This document shows positions 28,933-38,838 of a stretch of 64,000 nucleotides of DNA, one piece after another. The position numbers were made by a program, and so were the translations under genes. Source of the stretch: Sedimenticola sp. (GTDB lineage: Bacteria; Pseudomonadota; Gammaproteobacteria; Chromatiales; Chromatiaceae). The notes below the pieces were generated by a model, which saw nothing but the letters and a program-made list of their open reading frames with translations, made no database searches and had not been told where the DNA came from. Within the stretch, counting starts at the first letter, position 1. Every line of letters starts with the position of its first letter. Location of the stretch: NCBI GenBank assembly GCA_027068915.1, contig JAMOLT010000010.1, positions 475,919 through 539,918 on the forward strand, given 5' to 3'.

Positions 28933-31806
28933 ATGACATCCATGACCCTTTTAAGCTTTAACTTGCCCATAGTGGCTTTATTGCCTTTTGTGGGTGCCAT
29001 TTTTGCAGCTTGGGCGTCTAAAATTAATCGCCTGGCATCAGCATGGGTTGCAGCATTCATTACTATTTTAGCATTGGCTTTTTTAGCCCCCGTGATGGCA
29101 CTACCATTTGCAGATGAAACTTTAATCCAAAGTTGGTCATGGATTCCCGCCATTGGATTGGAGTTTGCCTTTCGCTTAGACGGCTTGGCCTTACTATTTG
29201 CGCTACTGATTCTAGTGATCGGCTTGCTGGTTATTATCTATGCCCGTTATTACTTGTCTAAAAATGATTCGATGGGCCGATTCTTTGCCTATTTATTAAT
29301 GTTTATGGGCTCCATGCTCGGGATCGTATTGTCTGAAAATTTGATTCAGTTAGTGGTGTTTTGGGAACTAACCTCACTTACGTCTTTTTTATTGATTAGT
29401 TATTGGCAACACCGACAGGACGCCCGAGCTGGCGCCCGTATGGCTTTGATCATTACAGGGGCAGGTGGCTTGTCATTACTGGCTGGCGTTCTGTTACTTG
29501 GAAACGTCGTGGGCAGCTATAACCTGACAGATGTACTGGCCGCAGGTGAATTAGTACAGTCTCATGAATTATATCTACCTATTCTGGTATTGATCTTAAT
29601 CGGTGTCTTTACAAAATCAGCACAGTTTCCATTTCATTTCTGGCTACCACATGCCATGGCTGCACCAACACCTGTTTCAGCCTATTTGCATTCCGCCACC
29701 ATGGTTAAAGCGGGCATTTTCCTGTTAGCACGTTTTTTCCCGGTACTGTCAGGTACACCTGAGTGGACATGGCTCGTAGGTGGGGCAGGGTTAATTACCT
29801 TGCTTATCGGTGCATATACCGCACTGTTTCAACATGATATTAAAGGATTGCTGGCATATTCAACTATTAGTCATTTGGGGCTTATAACCTTGTTGTTCGG
29901 GTTCGGCACCCAACTGGCCGCAGTAGCGGCGATTTTTCATATTATCAACCATGCCACCTTCAAGGCTTCGCTGTTTATGGTGGCGGGAATCATCGACCAT
30001 GAAACCGGCACACGAGATATGCGTAGGCTCAATGGCTTGCTCAAATACATGCCACATACAGCAGCATTGGCAATGATCGCTGCCGCAGCAATGGCAGGCG
30101 TACCTTTACTAAACGGCTTCCTGAGTAAAGAAATGTTTTTTGATCAGGCACTAATGGCATCACACTCTTCAGCCCTTGCATGGACGATTCCTGTATTAGT
30201 GCTTATTGCGGCTATTTTCTCGGTGGCATATTCATTACGTTTTATTCATGATGTGTTCTTTAATGGTGAGCCAATTGATTTACCCAAAACACCACATGAA
30301 CCACCACGTTTTATGAAGATTCCAGTCGATCTGCTGGTGATAATTTGTTTATCCGTAGGAATTTTACCCATGTTTACTGTAGCGCCGATATTGGCAGTTG
30401 CGGTATCCGGTGCTTTGCAAACAGATCCCCCGAGTTACAGCTTGGCCATATGGCACGGCTTTAATTTGCCATTGTTAATGAGCTTTGTTGCATTGGCTTT
30501 GGGAATACTGGTTTATGTTGTTCGCAAACGGTTATTTTCCTGGCATGAAGCAAGCATCGCACGCTGGGATGCGCGTATTATTTTTAATGCAATCCTCAAG
30601 GGAATAGATCTTTTTGCCGCTTATGTTACCCGTTCATTTGATAAAGGATCCTTACAAAGCGCTTCAGCCTGGGTGATTGTCACAGCGTTATTGGCAGGCT
30701 TCATTGGTTTTACAACGGTTTCCGCACCCTTGTTAGGCACAAGAGAGCTACTACCTGTCGATGCGGTGAGCGTACTGGCCATGGCGATATTAATAACTGC
30801 CAGCTTAATGACCGTTGTATTACATCAAAAACGCTTGATTGCTTTAATCATGCTGGGCGTAGTTGGCCTGGTGGTTTCGTTGGTGTTTGTTAAATTTTCT
30901 GCACCTGATTTGGCCTTAACGCAACTTTCAGTTGAAGTGGTAACAATTATTTTACTGTTGTTAGCCTTATATTTTTTACCTCAAACAAGTCCCAAAGAAT
31001 CTGCCCGGACTCATATCACCCGCGATGTGGTTATTGCCATTGCATCGGGGGTTGGGGTAATGATTTTAACCATGGCGGTATTAACGCGTGAATTTACGCC
31101 TATTTCCGAATTTTTCTTGTTAAACGCAGTCTCTGGTGGTGGCGGAACCAACGTGGTTAACGTCATTCTGGTTGATTTCAGGGGCACGGATACCTTAGGC
31201 GAAATTGTCGTATTGGCATTAGCTGGACTGGGTATTTACGCCATGTTACAAGGCATGAAATTACCTGCACCAGACCAGGACAGCCATGGACGTCCATGGA
31301 GCAATGACAACCACCCCGAAATAATGCAAACGCTTACTCGCTTACTGTTTCCTTTAATGCTGATGATTGCTGTTTATATTTTCCTGCGAGGGCATAATTT
31401 GCCGGGCGGTGGGTTTATTGCGGGTTTGATAGCAGCCGTTGCATTAATTGTTCAGTACTTGGCCAATGGCATTGCATGGACAAATGATCGTCTTAAATTT
31501 GATATGCATTGGGCGATTGGTTTGGGACTATTAATTGCTACTGCAACTGGTCTGGTGGCGATGAGTTTAGGCTATCCCTTCCTAACCTCTACCTTTACCT
31601 ACCTAAACTGGCCTGTTGTCGGAAAGTTTGAAGTAGCCAGTGCCATCGCCTTTGATTTAGGTGTCTTTTTGGTAGTGGTGGGCGCAGCAGTTATGAGCTT
31701 GGTTGAACTGGGTAAACTAAGCGACTCTTCGCATAAAATGCAACAAAAACTAGAACAGGAATCAGCTCGGCACTCCTTACAAAGCTCACCACAGGAGCCA
31801 CAATAA
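28933..31806 (+). CDS. mrpA: Monovalent cation/H+ antiporter, fused MrpA-MrpB subunit
   Basis: A 957-residue integral membrane protein. Residues of about 1-500 form the complex-I NuoL-like proton channel, with the conserved Glu in VVFWELTSLTSFLLI, a Lys in FTKSAQFPFHFWLPHAM and HSATMVKAG. A C-terminal MrpA extension (about 580-770) is followed by an MrpB-like domain (about 790-940; YIFLRGHNLPGGGFIAG). Fusion of A and B is normal in proteobacterial Mrp/Pha systems. The complex exchanges Na+ or K+ for protons to control pH and sodium. An AGG is seven bases before the ATG. Codon use is more AT-rich than in the flanking argS and helicase genes. Confidence 0.95.
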   Translation: MTSMTLLSFNLPIVALLPFVGAIFAAWASKINRLASAWVAAFITILALAFLAPVMALPFADETLIQSWSWIPAIGLEFAFRLDGLALLFALLILVIGLLVIIYARYYLSKNDSMGRFFAYLLMFMGSMLGIVLSENLIQLVVFWELTSLTSFLLISYWQHRQDARAGARMALIITGAGGLSLLAGVLLLGNVVGSYNLTDVLAAGELVQSHELYLPILVLILIGVFTKSAQFPFHFWLPHAMAAPTPVSAYLHSATMVKAGIFLLARFFPVLSGTPEWTWLVGGAGLITLLIGAYTALFQHDIKGLLAYSTISHLGLITLLFGFGTQLAAVAAIFHIINHATFKASLFMVAGIIDHETGTRDMRRLNGLLKYMPHTAALAMIAAAAMAGVPLLNGFLSKEMFFDQALMASHSSALAWTIPVLVLIAAIFSVAYSLRFIHDVFFNGEPIDLPKTPHEPPRFMKIPVDLLVIICLSVGILPMFTVAPILAVAVSGALQTDPPSYSLAIWHGFNLPLLMSFVALALGILVYVVRKRLFSWHEASIARWDARIIFNAILKGIDLFAAYVTRSFDKGSLQSASAWVIVTALLAGFIGFTTVSAPLLGTRELLPVDAVSVLAMAILITASLMTVVLHQKRLIALIMLGVVGLVVSLVFVKFSAPDLALTQLSVEVVTIILLLLALYFLPQTSPKESARTHITRDVVIAIASGVGVMILTMAVLTREFTPISEFFLLNAVSGGGGTNVVNVILVDFRGTDTLGEIVVLALAGLGIYAMLQGMKLPAPDQDSHGRPWSNDNHPEIMQTLTRLLFPLMLMIAVYIFLRGHNLPGGGFIAGLIAAVALIVQYLANGIAWTNDRLKFDMHWAIGLGLLIATATGLVAMSLGYPFLTSTFTYLNWPVVGKFEVASAIAFDLGVFLVVVGAAVMSLVELGKLSDSSHKMQQKLEQESARHSLQSSPQEPQ

Positions 31807-32231
31807 TGGAATGGCTTGTTTCTCTGGCAATTGGAGTGCTGACGGCTGCGGGCGTGTACTTAACATTACGCGCACGAACCTTTCCCGTGGTAATGGGATT
31901 AACTTTGTTGGCTTATGCCGTCAATGTCTTTTTATTTACCATGGGTCGCCTAACAATAGGAGCACCTGCAATCATCGATAAAACAGCAGCGTCCATGCAA
32001 TATAGCGACCCTTTGCCTCAAGCACTGGTGCTAACAGCAATTGTTATTGCCTTTGGGATGACTGCGTTTTTAATTGTATTAGCCCTGAAAGCACGTGGCG
32101 AGCTAGGCAATGACCATGTGGATGGTTTAATACTTGCAAAAGAAGAACAAGCTGAGCAGCCACGGCAACAATCAACAGATGCTCAACCCTCCGCACAAGG
32201 CAGCCATCCCCCGAAAAAGGAGGCAAATTAA
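31806..32231 (+). CDS. mrpC: Cation/H+ antiporter subunit MrpC
   Basis: 141 residues, NuoK-like with three membrane helices and the conserved DPLPQALVLTAIVIAFG block. A hydrophilic Gln-rich tail (about 100-141) is longer than usual. It overlaps mrpA by one base. Confidence 0.94.
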   Translation: MEWLVSLAIGVLTAAGVYLTLRARTFPVVMGLTLLAYAVNVFLFTMGRLTIGAPAIIDKTAASMQYSDPLPQALVLTAIVIAFGMTAFLIVLALKARGELGNDHVDGLILAKEEQAEQPRQQSTDAQPSAQGSHPPKKEAN

Positions 32232-33776
32232 GTGACACATTTAATCGCCTGGCCTGTTCTGTTACCGCTAATAACAGGGTTTATCCTCATACTTGCCCAG
32301 ACAGGTGGGATTCATCTCCGGCGTACCATTAGTTTCCTGGCTGTTATCGGGCTAGTGCTACTCAGTTGCGCATTGGTATCAACATCTTTGACCGGGCAAT
32401 ACCAGGTGTACTTGTTGGGCAACTGGACAGCTCCGTTCGGGATTGTTCTGGTGCTGGACAGGTTGTCTGCGCTGATGGTGTTGATTACCGCGCTTTTGGC
32501 ACTCGGCGCGTTATGGTATGCCATCGCCACCAATACAGATAATAAAGGCGCACATTTTCATGTGTTGTTTCAGCTGCAGTTATTTGGCTTGAATGGCGCT
32601 TTTTTAACAGGAGATGTCTTCAACCTGTTTGTATTCTTTGAGGTGCTGCTATTGGCGTCTTACGGTTTGTTATTACATGGCAATGGACGTTTGCGAACCA
32701 AAGCAGGACTGCACTATGTGGTGATCAACCTCATTGGTTCAACCTTATTTTTGTTTGCGGTGGGTGCGCTTTATGGTGTTTTAGGTACGCTTAACATAGC
32801 CGATATGGCCGCAAAAATTGCGGTAGCGCCTGCAGACGATCTTGGGCTTATTGCCGCTGCAGGTTTGCTGCTGTTAGTCGTCTTTGGGGTAAAAGCCGCA
32901 ATGTTCCCGCTGTATTTATGGATGCCCCGCGCATACGCGAATACGTCAGCGCCAGTGGCGGCGTTGTTCGCGATTATGACCAAAGTAGGGATTTATGCCA
33001 TTATTAGAATTCATGGCACTATTTTTGGTAGTGAAGCAGGGGAGCTTGCACAGTATTATGCCCCCTGGGTGTTAGGACTAGGTTTGATAACGCTTTTATT
33101 AGCTGCTTTAGGCGTAATGGCCGCACGTGGTTTACGTGAGCAAGTGGCTTATCTGGTTCTGGCTTCTGTCGCAACCTTGTTAATTGGGGTAGGACTAATG
33201 ACCCCTGCCGCCTTGAGCGCCACCCTATATTACATGATTCATTCCACCTTGATTGCGGGCGCAATGTTCTTGTTGGCAGATGTAGTGTTAAGGGGACGCG
33301 GTATTTATGAAGACCGCTTTGAAGCAGCACCCTCCATGCCAAATGCCATTGCCATTGGTTCCGCCTTTATGTTCGGCGCCATAGCCATGACAGGCATGCC
33401 ACCATTATCAGGTTTTTTTGGCAAGGTGCTTATTTTAAGTGCTGCTCTGGATCATCCGTGGTTTGCAGGAGCAATTTTTATCATTCTGTCGGCAGGTTTG
33501 CTCACCATCTTAACCATGGCACGCTCAGGCTCTTTCCTTTTCTATCGCACCTTGCCAGAAAATGCGGAGCTTACGGCTACGACACCGGGAGAGCCATTGA
33601 ACCGCATGGCGTTTGTCGCGGTAATAACCTTGTTTTTTGCTGGCCCGGTATTGGTGCTTTTCGCACAACCGATTACTGAGTTTACAGAATCGGCAGGTAA
33701 CCAGTTGTTTAACAGTACCGCTTATATTGAAGCGGTACTTTCTACGCCAGCGGTTACGGAGGCTACCAAGCGATGA
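32232..33776 (+). CDS. mrpD: Cation/H+ antiporter subunit MrpD
   Basis: 514 residues, NuoM/N-like, about fourteen membrane helices. The key Glu is in FVFFEVLLLASYGLLL, and the key Lys lies in VFGVKAAMFPLYLWMPRAY. Begins with GTG right after the mrpC stop. Together with MrpA it forms the ion-translocating core. Confidence 0.95.
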   Translation: MTHLIAWPVLLPLITGFILILAQTGGIHLRRTISFLAVIGLVLLSCALVSTSLTGQYQVYLLGNWTAPFGIVLVLDRLSALMVLITALLALGALWYAIATNTDNKGAHFHVLFQLQLFGLNGAFLTGDVFNLFVFFEVLLLASYGLLLHGNGRLRTKAGLHYVVINLIGSTLFLFAVGALYGVLGTLNIADMAAKIAVAPADDLGLIAAAGLLLLVVFGVKAAMFPLYLWMPRAYANTSAPVAALFAIMTKVGIYAIIRIHGTIFGSEAGELAQYYAPWVLGLGLITLLLAALGVMAARGLREQVAYLVLASVATLLIGVGLMTPAALSATLYYMIHSTLIAGAMFLLADVVLRGRGIYEDRFEAAPSMPNAIAIGSAFMFGAIAMTGMPPLSGFFGKVLILSAALDHPWFAGAIFIILSAGLLTILTMARSGSFLFYRTLPENAELTATTPGEPLNRMAFVAVITLFFAGPVLVLFAQPITEFTESAGNQLFNSTAYIEAVLSTPAVTEATKR

Positions 33777-34276
33777 GTGTTTTTTTTAACAAGCTTTTTC
33801 CTCATCCCATTCTTACCTTGGCATTATGGGGCGTTTGGTTGTTGCTCAATAACACCGTAGGCGCAGGACATATTGTTTTAGGATTAATTTTAGCAATTTC
33901 AATTCCCTTTTTAACCTCTGGCTTTTGGCCGGAAAAAAATCGTATTCGAGCGCCGTTTGCCTTGTTACAGTATGTAGGCGTGGTGCTATGGGATATTTTA
34001 GTGGCCAATATGGCCGTCGCAAAACTCATTTTAGGCCGCAACAAAGACTTGCGCCCCGGATTCTTTTATGTCGATTTAGATATTCAAACCCCCATAGGAA
34101 TTAGCTTGTTAGCCAACACCATATCGCTTACCCCCGGAACAGTCTCATGTGACTTGACGGAAGACAGGAGTCGTTTGTTGGTGCATGCACTTCATATCGA
34201 AGACATTCCTGCAGCGGTTAAAGAAATTAAAGAGCGTTACGAAGCTCCCTTAAATAAGATATTTACAGCATGTTAG
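33773..34276 (+). CDS. mrpE: Cation/H+ antiporter subunit MrpE
   Basis: 167 residues with N-terminal helices and the MrpE blocks LRPGFFYVDLD and LLANTISLTPGTVSCDL. Overlaps mrpD by four bases and mrpF by seven, as expected for coupled subunits. Confidence 0.93.
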   Translation: MSVFFNKLFPHPILTLALWGVWLLLNNTVGAGHIVLGLILAISIPFLTSGFWPEKNRIRAPFALLQYVGVVLWDILVANMAVAKLILGRNKDLRPGFFYVDLDIQTPIGISLLANTISLTPGTVSCDLTEDRSRLLVHALHIEDIPAAVKEIKERYEAPLNKIFTAC

Positions 34277-34539
34277 AAACCTCCTTGTTAATCGCATTTT
34301 CTTTTGTCGCCCTGGCGCTGCTACTGGCCTTTATCCGGCTGCTAAAAGGACCCGATGTGCCTGACCGCATTTTGGCGTTAGACACGCTGTATATTAATGC
34401 CATTGCACTACTGGTTTTGTTGGGAATTTATTTTCATAGTGCATTGTATTTTGAAGCTGCGCTGCTGATTGCCGTCATGGGCTTTGTTGGAACCATTGGT
34501 TTAAGCAAATACCTGCTTCGCGGCGATATTATGGAATAG
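34270..34539 (+). CDS. mrpF: Cation/H+ antiporter subunit MrpF
   Basis: 89 residues, three helices, with the family block LLKGPDVPDRILALDTLYINAI. A repeat element begins at its stop codon and separates it from mrpG. Confidence 0.93.
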   Translation: MLETSLLIAFSFVALALLLAFIRLLKGPDVPDRILALDTLYINAIALLVLLGIYFHSALYFEAALLIAVMGFVGTIGLSKYLLRGDIME

Positions 34540-34698
34540 AGGAAATTCGAATACTTCGGTTTTCACCACACCACCAAGCGAACCCATGGACGGGGAAGGT
34601 AGAGCAATGCGGAAAAAGTTGTCGAGGCCGGTACCCAACGTTTTCAAGAGATTACGGGTTCCGGCCTACGGCGGAATGACAATTTACCGAGACGCCCT
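34538..34698 (+). repeat. Dispersed repeat family 2 inside the Mrp operon
   Basis: Left end GAGGAAATTCGAATACTTCGG, then TTTTCACCACACC, and right part CGGAATGACAATTTACC and GAGACGCCCT. It is longer and more diverged than the copies at 7441 and 28794. It lies between mrpF and mrpG, which elsewhere usually overlap or abut. Confidence 0.65.
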
Positions 34699-34790
34699 AT
34701 TGTTCCTGAAGTAAAACTGATGGAACAATCATATACACCCCTCTCTGTTTATTGGTATGTATTGAGGGTAATCTTTAAAAGGTTAAGAAT

Positions 34791-35108
34791 ATGTTTGAAT
34801 GGATTTTATCTGCGTTAATACTGATAGGCGCATTCTTTACCCTTGTGGGATCAATTGGTTTGTATAAGCTTCCCGATTTTTTTATGCGCTTGCATGGCCC
34901 AACCAAAGCAACCACTTTGGGTGTAGGGGCGCTTTTAATTGCATCGGCCTTGTACTTTAGTTTTAATACAGATCAAATTAGCTTGCACGAAGTATTGATT
35001 ACCATTTTCTTGTTTATCACAGCACCTGTAAGTGCACACTTAATGGCCAAAGCGGCCATTCATATAAAACTAAAGCAGGTTAAACGCACCCAAAATTCCA
35101 TTGAATGA
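34791..35108 (+). CDS. mrpG: Cation/H+ antiporter subunit MrpG
   Basis: 105 residues, three helices, with the MrpG blocks GSIGLYKLPDFFMRLHGPTKATTLG and TAPVSAHLMAKAAI. It is the last subunit, separated from mrpF by 251 bp that includes a repeat. AAGGTTAAG is the only ribosome-site-like sequence. Confidence 0.93.
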   Translation: MFEWILSALILIGAFFTLVGSIGLYKLPDFFMRLHGPTKATTLGVGALLIASALYFSFNTDQISLHEVLITIFLFITAPVSAHLMAKAAIHIKLKQVKRTQNSIE

Positions 35109-35280
35109 CTGCACCAGGAAATCATGCAGCGCGTTGATAGTGGGAACCGGCGCAGATCAGGGACGACGGAAGAAATGCCACATGCGCAGGGGGGACGGCA
35201 TGGGTGATCTTTGGGTTTCAGGATGGTAGATTAGCGCCCGCATCCAACCGCAATTTCGACAAAAAAAACGGGTACAGGCA

Positions 35281-38200
35281 TTGAGAACACCAAAGCGCGG
35301 GGACATTCGCAGGGAATGTGGAGACGCCTACTACAATCGCGGGGTGAGCTACCACCGGCATGGCTTGGTACTGGAACTGCTCATCAAGCGGGAAACGGCT
35401 GAAGACACTTACTTTGTTGCCCACACCAAAGGCTCCAAAGAAAATGTCTACCAGCAGGAGATCCACCTGACCGGCAACGATAGCCGGGTGGATATCGATG
35501 GTGCATGCAGCTGCCCGGTGTTTTTCAATTGTAAACATGTGGTGGCGGCTTGCCTTGAATTCATGCAGAAAAAGAACCAGGCCGAAGCGCCGCAGCACGA
35601 CTTTTTTCAGTGGCTGGCCAAGCTGGAAAACCCTGCGAAAACAAGCTCCATGCCGGAAAGCCAGAACGGAGATTTTCTCGGTTTTCTCCTGAAACCCGGC
35701 ACCAAATCCGGTGAGATAGAAGTAGAGTACAAGGTGCTCAGGCGACTGAAGAAAGGGAGTTTTGGCAAGCCACGCAACATCAGCCACTCCAGCCTGACAA
35801 ACAGTTATTATGCGCCATCCTGTGTATCAGCCAGTGACCGGGAAATCATCGATCTGGTAGAAATCAGCCGGGGACGCACCTGGAACCGATTTCCCCTGCA
35901 TGGGGGAGCCGGAGGCATGGCGCTGAAGCTCATGGCAGAAACCGGCCGCTGCTTCTGGAAAATTCCCGGCGACGATACGCGCCTGAACTGGGCTGCGGAA
36001 CCACGTGAACTGGTGTTGTCCTGGGAGCACGACAATAGCGGCTTGTTGCGCCTTCAGACCAACCTGGAGGGCGGCGGTTTCCCGGTGCTGGTCGAACCTG
36101 CCTGCTTCATCGACCCGGACAATGGCAGCGCCGGGCATGTCAACAGCGGAGGATTTTCCACCGCCCAGGTCGAGCAACTGCTCAAGGCACCACCGCTGTC
36201 CGGCAAAGACGCGCTGAATCTCAGCCGCGAACTGCTACTGCATCATCCCACACTGGCATTGCCGCCACCCGTGGCGCTGGAAACCAGGGAGATCCATAAT
36301 GTGGCGCCGATTCCCGTCCTGACTCTGTTCCGCGACCAGCTGTCCCAGGATCAGGCACATATGATGCAGCTTCGCTTCAGCTATGCAGAGCAAATCATTC
36401 ACCCTCTGCCAGTGGCCGAACACACGAGCCTGGAAACATCTTCGGGCTTCATTAGCATTCACCGCCAACTACCCGACGAAGCCGCTGCCCTGCTCCGACT
36501 GGAGAAAAAGGGAATCCAGTGGGCAAGCTCCGGCAACGAAAACAAACTGGCAGGCTACATCCCTGCCTCTTCCCGACTGGAAAGCGCCGGCCTGTGGAAG
36601 ACAGTGCTGGACGAGCTGCTGCCCCAACTGAAAGAAGAAGGCTGGATCATCGAAACCGACGAATCCTTCCGCATCGGTTTTCATGAAGTAGAACAATGGC
36701 GGGGCGCGCTCGAAGAAGACGATGACGGCTGGTTCTCCATGAGCCTGGAAGTCGAAATCGAAGGCAAACCCATGGCCCTGCTACCCTTGCTCGGGCCTGC
36801 GCTCGAAACCTACACAATCGACGAGCTGCCCGAGACCTTGCACATACCCCTGGGCGATCACCAATACCTGTCCGTGCCTGGTGAAAAAATCCGGCCCTGG
36901 ATGGAAACCATTATCGAATTGTTCAACCAGCAGCCGCCCAAAGAAGGCAAGCTGCGCCTGTCCCTGTTCGAGGCGGCGAGGATTGCGGATCTGGAAAACA
37001 GCAGCAGCCTGACCTGGCAGGGCGGAGAGCGCCTGCAGGAACTGGGAAAACGCCTGCGGGATTTCGAGCAACTGGAACCGGTCGATCCCCCCGGAACTTT
37101 CACCGGAACCCTGCGGGACTACCAGAAAACCGGCTATGACTGGCTGCATTTTCTCCGGGAATATGGCCTGGGCGGCATCCTCGCCGACGACATGGGGCTG
37201 GGAAAGACGGTACAGACCCTGGCCTTCCTCGCCAATCAAAAAGCCAGGGGCGAACTCGAAGCACCGGCGCTGGTCATCGCTCCCACCAGTTTAATGAGCA
37301 ACTGGCGGCGCGAGGCACAAGTTTTCACGCCGGAACTGAACGTATTGGTTCTTCATGGCCCGGACAGACATGAACACTTTGCACAGATCCACAGCAACGA
37401 TCTCATCCTCACCACCTACCCCCTGCTGCCTCGCGACCAGGAAAAACTGCTCGACAGGGAATACAGCATTTTGGTGCTGGACGAAGCCCAGGTGGTAAAA
37501 AACCCCAAGGCCCAGGCAGCCCGCATCGTCCGACTGATCAGGGCAGACCAACGCCTGTGTCTTACCGGCACTCCGATGGAAAACCACCTGGGCGAGTTAT
37601 GGACCCAGTTCGACTTCCTCATGCCGGGATTTCTCGGCGACCAGAGCAGCTTCAAGCGGCTGTATCGAACTCCGATAGAGAAGCACGGCGACATGGGCGT
37701 CCAGGCACGCCTGGCCAGGCGCATCGCCCCCTTCATGCTTCGCCGCCGCAAGGATGAAGTGGAAAAAGATCTACCGGAAAAAACCGAAATCATTCGCAGC
37801 ATCCCTCTTGGCAAAACCCAGGCTGCGCTGTATGAATCTATCCGCCTGACCATGGAAAAAAAGGTTCGCGACACCATCGCCTCCAAGGGCCTGGCGCGCA
37901 GCCACATCACCATACTCGACGCTCTGCTCAAGCTACGGCAGGTCTGCTGTGATCCACGGCTGCTCAAACTCAGACAGGCACAGAAGGTGCAGCAGTCCGC
38001 CAAGCTGGAGATGCTCATGGAGCTATTGCCGGAGATGCTCGAGGAAGGCAGGAAGATACTGCTGTTTTCCCAGTTCACCAGCATGCTCAGTCTGATCCAG
38101 AAAGAACTGGATAGCCGGCACATCCGCTACACCAAACTTACCGGCCAGACCCGCAAGCGCGACCAGGCCATCGAACGCTTCGTCAATGGCGCAGCAGACG

Positions 38201-38520
38201 TGTTCCTGATCAGCCTCAAGGCTGGTGGTGTGGGGTTGAATCTCACCGCAGCGGACACCGTCATTTTCTTCGATCCCTGGTGGAATCCCGCAGCAGAGGC
38301 CCAGGCCATGGATCGCGCCCACCGCATCGGCCAGGACAAGCCGGTATTCGTGTACAAGCTGCTCACCGAAAACACCGTGGAAGAAAAGATACTCGCCCTG
38401 CAAGAGAAAAAGAAAGCCCTGGCCGAAGGCGTATACCGCCAAGGCAAAAAAGGCGAAACCTTCCAGCTGAGCGACACCGACCTGGAGGTGCTGTTCGAAC
38501 CCCTGGACACTGGTGAATGA
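35281..38520 (+). CDS. SNF2-family DNA helicase/ATPase with SWIM zinc finger
   Basis: About 1079 residues. The N-terminal SWIM finger (CSCPx6CKH near residues 77-87) is followed by a long middle region. The C-terminal SNF2 motor has Walker A DDMGLGKT near 636, LDEAQVVKNP, LTGTPMENHLGELW, and the helicase C motifs SQFTSML and DRAHRIGQ. Such proteins remodel protein-DNA or RNA polymerase complexes. No ATG is available: a TTG at 35281 or an ATT 51 bp earlier could start it, and neither has a good ribosome site, so the N terminus is uncertain. It stands alone between the Mrp genes and a repeat. Confidence 0.88.
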   Translation: MRTPKRGDIRRECGDAYYNRGVSYHRHGLVLELLIKRETAEDTYFVAHTKGSKENVYQQEIHLTGNDSRVDIDGACSCPVFFNCKHVVAACLEFMQKKNQAEAPQHDFFQWLAKLENPAKTSSMPESQNGDFLGFLLKPGTKSGEIEVEYKVLRRLKKGSFGKPRNISHSSLTNSYYAPSCVSASDREIIDLVEISRGRTWNRFPLHGGAGGMALKLMAETGRCFWKIPGDDTRLNWAAEPRELVLSWEHDNSGLLRLQTNLEGGGFPVLVEPACFIDPDNGSAGHVNSGGFSTAQVEQLLKAPPLSGKDALNLSRELLLHHPTLALPPPVALETREIHNVAPIPVLTLFRDQLSQDQAHMMQLRFSYAEQIIHPLPVAEHTSLETSSGFISIHRQLPDEAAALLRLEKKGIQWASSGNENKLAGYIPASSRLESAGLWKTVLDELLPQLKEEGWIIETDESFRIGFHEVEQWRGALEEDDDGWFSMSLEVEIEGKPMALLPLLGPALETYTIDELPETLHIPLGDHQYLSVPGEKIRPWMETIIELFNQQPPKEGKLRLSLFEAARIADLENSSSLTWQGGERLQELGKRLRDFEQLEPVDPPGTFTGTLRDYQKTGYDWLHFLREYGLGGILADDMGLGKTVQTLAFLANQKARGELEAPALVIAPTSLMSNWRREAQVFTPELNVLVLHGPDRHEHFAQIHSNDLILTTYPLLPRDQEKLLDREYSILVLDEAQVVKNPKAQAARIVRLIRADQRLCLTGTPMENHLGELWTQFDFLMPGFLGDQSSFKRLYRTPIEKHGDMGVQARLARRIAPFMLRRRKDEVEKDLPEKTEIIRSIPLGKTQAALYESIRLTMEKKVRDTIASKGLARSHITILDALLKLRQVCCDPRLLKLRQAQKVQQSAKLEMLMELLPEMLEEGRKILLFSQFTSMLSLIQKELDSRHIRYTKLTGQTRKRDQAIERFVNGAADVFLISLKAGGVGLNLTAADTVIFFDPWWNPAAEAQAMDRAHRIGQDKPVFVYKLLTENTVEEKILALQEKKKALAEGVYRQGKKGETFQLSDTDLEVLFEPLDTGE

Positions 38521-38530
38521 TTGTCAACTA

Positions 38531-38795
38531 GTGTACTGCGTCGGGATTAAAGGCCCTTTCAGTGAGTCACAATGCGGCCAGATGCAAGGCGTACTCGCAC
38601 AGGAAGGGGCACCCCCTTTCAAGCGAGTACAACACCGCAGATGGCCGCATTGGGGCTCACCCGAAGGGAGTCCCCCAAAAGCGCCAGGGCGGTGTTGGGG
38701 GACTTGCCAAGGGAGCAACCATTGCCTGCGCACCCCGCCTTGTCCTGGCACTTTTGGGGGACGCTGAAAGAGTCTTTAATTCTGACACAGTACAC
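38531..38795 (+). repeat. Complete 265-bp MITE-like element, repeat family 1
   Basis: The left end GTGTACTGCGTCGGGATTAA and the complement of the right end (GTGTACTGTGTCAGAATTAA) form imperfect 32-bp inverted repeats, both continuing to CTTTCAG. Internal inverted segments (CCCCCAAAAGCGCC and its partner GGCACTTTTGGGGG) suggest a folded structure. It encodes no protein. Incomplete copies lie at 3299-3454 and 7607-7745. It lies between the helicase stop and the uvrA stop. Confidence 0.85.
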
Positions 38796-38838
38796 AAGTG
38801 TACTGCCTTCAGGAGACCCACAACGAGATCATCTTGTA

